This document shows, piece after piece, positions 60,208-64,000 of a stretch of 64,000 nt of DNA. The stretch comes from Physcomitrium patens (Eukaryota > Streptophyta > Bryopsida > Funariales > Funariaceae). The stretch lies in assembly GCF_000002425.4 (NCBI RefSeq), contig NC_037262.1, forward strand, positions 2,610,080 through 2,674,079, written 5' to 3'. Position 1 is the first letter of the stretch. Every line of letters starts with the position of its first letter. Position numbers and translations under genes: made by a program. The notes beneath the pieces are model-generated. The model had not been told where the DNA came from. It did not search any database and saw only the letters and a program-made list of their open reading frames with translations.

Positions 60208-62830
60208 TCATTCATAATCGTCTCCATCCACACCACCAACTTTCAGGTGCAAATGCTTCTCACGCTTATGAAATTCTGTAGTTCCTTTTCCGCTACCTGT
60301 GACACCTACCTTCCCCTTAGGATCATCCGGAGTTTTAAAAATACTCTCCCTTTTACGCCCCGTGAAGAACCCCACTTGCTGCTAGAAAATTCACACAATG
60401 CGCCAAATTAATAATGGGCAGCGGTTGTTCAGGAAAATGACACACTGAGTTTTTGGATAGTAATGAATTAAAAATCCTTAAATCCTCCATATTTAATAAA
60501 CATCAAGCTGGAAGTAATAAGGAATGCAGAGGTAATAGGATTAGGCAATCTTCAAAAAGGTTCAAGACAAAACAAGTTATCACTCACTTTTTTCGTTTTC
60601 CCTTTTGTAGTTTGAAACTGCTGCCAAGCATTTTGATGCTTATTCTGTGTCAGCTCCATCTGTTCAAGCCTAGCCTTCGACTTGAAAGCATGGATCTTTT
60701 TCTTCTTTGCCGCTTTCTGCAAAAGAATCACGGATCCTTAAATGAACTTGTTTGAACGTTTATGACACTTAATGCTTGTGAACATGGAGAACCATTTAGC
60801 TCGTATATTATATAATTAATGAAATAGGCTGCACGCACCACATCTTCTGAATCATCAGGTTTAATTCGCAATTTTGGTGGCAAATCCTTGGAAATAACAT
60901 CTATTTTAGCTGCTTCTTCGATCTTCCTCTTTAACGCGAGCTTGGTGAGGTTAGCTTGCTGCTCGGCACTCAACAATGGATCCACATTTGCATCGTCAAC
61001 GACCTCAGCTACAGCTCCAGCTCCATCGAGCATCTTGTCTAAATCTTCGGCATCGTCATCTGGGATGTTGAGCTCCCTTATATTCGAAGCATCTACCTAC
61101 AGGGTAAATAACATATTTCAGACACTAAATCATCATCAAAAAAAGAAAAGAAAAAAAGAGTGCAAATAAAAATTAGAGAAGCAATCACAACATTACCACC
61201 GCGCATTGAAAAAACCTCAGATAAAACCACATACCTCTTCTTTGTTGCCCCACTCATCGTAGACGACAAAGTAGCCCCCTGGAGTAACTGCTTCCACAGT
61301 AGCTTTGTACCTGCATACAACAGATACGGCTGAATAGTAATTAATATGACCATTATTAGATCTACCGGATATGTCCAGGGTTAGCCCTCGAACAGGTTGA
61401 CACACTCCCCAACGTAGAATGTCCTTTCAGGACTCCAGAGGAAAACTAGAATCAATTCATGCGTTCCATTCTAAGACCGTACTTCATCAACATTAGAATC
61501 ACTTACCATTGACCATCTTCACTCCACATGGCTTGAACTTTAGTCCCAACAGCAAGTCTCCCTGGAATATTATGAGTCAAGTTTTTCTCCTGTAAATGAA
61601 GATATGATGGGTATGTTAAGAAGACTTGTCTGCTATTGAATTAGAAGGGGGAAAAAAAACGGGGGGGGGGGGTCGAAGACTTAAAAGCCTCGTAAAGAGC
61701 TCATTCAACTTATGAAACATATTCTTCTAGAAACGTATTTCACTTGTGTTTCTATTTCCAGACCCAGATGATCAGGATTGAAGCCCTAATCCATACTAGT
61801 TAGCATAGTAAGAGCTCAAGACTACGTCAAATTCGCCACCTGATGCGGCTCGAAAGTGGCGGATTGATGAGGAGGAAGCCTCTGCATCCTTGCAGCCTCA
61901 GCTTCACGCTGCTCCTGCTCCAAAGCCGTTGTATCTTCTTTGGCTTGTTGTGCTTCATTGAGCAGATCATATGTCAACTCTAGGACCTGCAAACAGTCAG
62001 ATAAGACTAGCTAATCATCCACTAGGAACCAGGGGCGAAAATGACCGACAACTCTTGCACTAAAACGTCACGTATAGATATTAGTGCGATTGGAATTGAA
62101 TGATTAAATTGCTGTAACCTTGCAGGAAGTTGAGGGCAAGTTACGTCCATCTTAGCACAGTGTCAGAAGCGAACGTAGAAGGAATCATGACCACTGTCGA
62201 ACACACCGTTGTGTGTCAATAGGTCAAACCACCTCACCTTGCAAAGCAACTCCGACAAATGTCCTCTGTCGCATGCAGCGAAGTCGTGTTGCCCTGCTTA
62301 AACAAAATTGATGATCCTTAGGACAGTTCCAAACCCTAGCTAACACTACATGCTGATCGGCACTACTTGTCTCTCTGTCCCTTAATCTACCTACGGACAC
62401 CGCGTACCCCTGCCGCTGTTGGAGCTTCTTCCAGGAATCTCTCAACCTACCACAGACCGACTGACCACCTCCATTTGCATAATCTAACCAACACTCACAA
62501 GGATCGCACCCGCGTAGAGCTTTCTCAGAGATACTTACCTCCGTCAAACCTTTCTCCATCTCTTGATACTCCTCATTGTTAGGATCCACCACCAGCAATT
62601 CCTTCACCTGCACTCATATCACCAAACCCTAACCATGTAACCACCAATACTCACCAAAACAACTGCCACATTACTCCAACACAACATCCAATCGAGTCGA
62701 ATTCTTCACTCCTCTAGAAATAATTAATTAATTAACCAATAGCATCAAGACAGGCTCCACTTACTTGCTGGAGCTGCTCTTTGTAAGAGTAAAGGTTAGC
62801 CTTCAACTCTTCCACATCCTGTAGGCTCAT
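60208..62830 (-). CDS. SPF30: Survival-of-motor-neuron-related splicing factor 30 (Tudor domain)
   Basis: Nuclear spliceosome assembly factor. The Tudor domain of this family binds symmetrically dimethylated arginine, as on Sm proteins. Exons in transcript order: 62830-62765, 62607-62539, 61986-61840, 61589-61507, 61310-61235, 61096-60839, 60716-60588 and 60381-60208, joining in phase to 333 residues. An N-terminal helical region (MSLQDVEELKANLYSYKEQL, then PNNEEYQEMEKGLTEV) leads to the Tudor domain at residues about 112-152: GTKVQAMWSEDGQW, YKATVEAV, GGYFVVYDEWGNKEEV. It is followed by an acidic and then a Lys-rich tail (KAAKKKKIHAFKSKARLEQME) and a conserved end with GRKRESIFKTPDDPKGKVGVTGSG. 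All junctions are canonical GT-AG. No breaks. Family length and motif order match plant SPF30. Confidence 0.93.
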
Positions 62831-64000
62831 CTTGGCCTGAATGTATCACTTAAACCGTTCTTAAACTCCAGCCTTCTTCAGAAATTCGAGAAAACCTAAA
62901 TCTGATACCAGCCACGACCAACTCCTTCAACAAAAAAACTAGTAGCGGCAGCGATAAACAGAAATCCGCAACAAACAATCTGCGAGTTACCGAAGGAAAG
63001 CAGCAACACAACCCACGAAGACCGAAAAGCAAAGCCCGTGATGAAGCGTGCGTCGGGGGTTCGACTGCGTTGGATGATAGTCCGTGTTGGATGAATGTCG
63101 TCGTCTAATTCGTCCAATTGACTCTATTGTTGCATGTGTAAAGCCCCCCAATTGTTAAGCCGCTCTAATTTATATACGCATCTCTAAAACGTTGCTAAAT
63201 GTAGCCGCTTTCAAAGTTCATTAATCTCATTTGTGCAAACACACGCGAGTAGGCTGTCATTTCATACTTAACTTCAATCACTATCGATCCAACGCTTCAC
63301 ACACTATTTTGGCACTTTTGATATATTTAGTTAGCTTGTGTTGTGGATACATGTAAGGTCTTACTCATGGCTCAAAAGTCCCAATTCGGTTCGTCTCATT
63401 GCATTATAAATATCTATACATAACGTATTGTTTTTTTCACTCCCGTTAAATCAAAACCAATGGAATATCGACAAAGAAAACAAAAAAAACATATGTTCAA
63501 ATTCCATCCAAAGGTGCAATTCAATATCACATCACTTAAGTATTTCTCCTCAATTTGTACTTTCTAACCAGTCAAGAAGCTTTATTTATTTATTTATTTA
63601 GTACTTTCGAGATACCAACTTTTTTGTTTTTATTTTTGACATGCCAAAAACTGTTCACCTTTCGTTGGAAAGCTCATGGATGAAGGGCGGGCGACAACCT
63701 CGTTAAAAGAAACAAATACCGGGCCGGGGTCCACCCGTTAAGAATCCACCCGCGGCGACCTGGATTCGAGAACACAGACACCTGGCACGCGGAGTTCAAA
63801 TGCAGCACAAAAGCATCCTTGCTGGATTTCCATGGGGCTGCCAACTAGGATGAAATTCCGAACAAGGCCGAGTACCAGCGTGGACAACGAGCAAACAATA
63901 CACCGTATGGATGAATATACGGATGAATGTCGTGGGCGGAGCATCCAAGGACGGGGGGGGGGAGGTGGGAGTGATGCAGCTATTTCGCTGTTTCTGGGCT
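62831..64000. other. SPF30 upstream region
   Basis: About 1.2 kb to the window edge. The first 0.3 kb is probably SPF30 leader and promoter. The remainder is AT-rich, then GC-rich from about 63670. A TTTA run lies at about 63582-63600 and a G-run at 63953-63961. No gene is supported on either strand. Confidence 0.5.

Noticed and set aside
1-64000. CRISPR arrays, operons, phage or bacterial islands
   Set aside because: No spaced direct repeats or polycistronic layout are present. All recognised genes are intron-bearing plant genes or eukaryotic transposons.

Overview
The window is nuclear DNA from a land plant. Genes are split by many short GT-AG introns and lie in AT-rich, transposon-bearing DNA. 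The gene set is plant-specific: a plastid glucose-6-phosphate dehydrogenase with the thioredoxin-type cysteine pair, a plastid diaminopimelate epimerase, a QALGGH zinc finger, a LONGIFOLIA/TRM-like protein, and a SANTA plus CENPC-k KNL2. The transposon mix (a chromodomain Ty3/gypsy element and a Tc1-type DNA transposon) would suit a bryophyte such as a moss better than a seed plant, but that is inference. No species is assigned.

Layout. 1-4.2 kb: AT-rich, no gene. 4.3-9.6 kb (+): KNL2, a centromere-licensing factor, in seven exons. 10.1-11.8 kb (+): a single-finger C2H2 protein in five exons. 12.2-15.9 kb (-): plastid G6PDH in ten exons. 16.4-24.5 kb: a decayed Ty1/copia element with a 5-bp target duplication, itself interrupted by an inverted solo LTR of a second family. 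25.5-26.3 kb (+): a protein with an oxidoreductase-like C-terminal domain. 27.65-35.6 kb: a Tc1-type DD34E transposon into which a chromodomain Ty3/gypsy element inserted at the transposase stop codon. 38.2-38.4 kb (-): a possible small membrane protein. 40.2-44.2 kb (-): DAPF in ten exons. 47.4-49.1 kb (+): an AVT6-type amino acid transporter. 49.5-54.5 kb (-): a 1389-residue TRM/LONGIFOLIA-like protein. 54.5-60.2 kb: no convincing gene. 60.2-62.8 kb (-): the Tudor-domain splicing factor SPF30 in eight exons. 62.8-64 kb: SPF30 upstream DNA.

The genes are unrelated housekeeping and developmental genes, as is normal for a plant chromosome arm, and do not form a pathway. Exon models were built by hand from splice consensus, reading phase and family motifs. 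Every multi-exon model given closes to an integral number of codons, which supports it, but transcript data were not available.

The most unusual material is the transposon nest at 27.65-35.6 kb. Its Ty3/gypsy element shows an 11-nt complementarity between the region just after the 5' LTR and the likely 5' end of its RNA, the arrangement used by self-priming elements of the Tf1/sushi group. Its coding region has decayed by nonsense point changes without frameshifts in pol.
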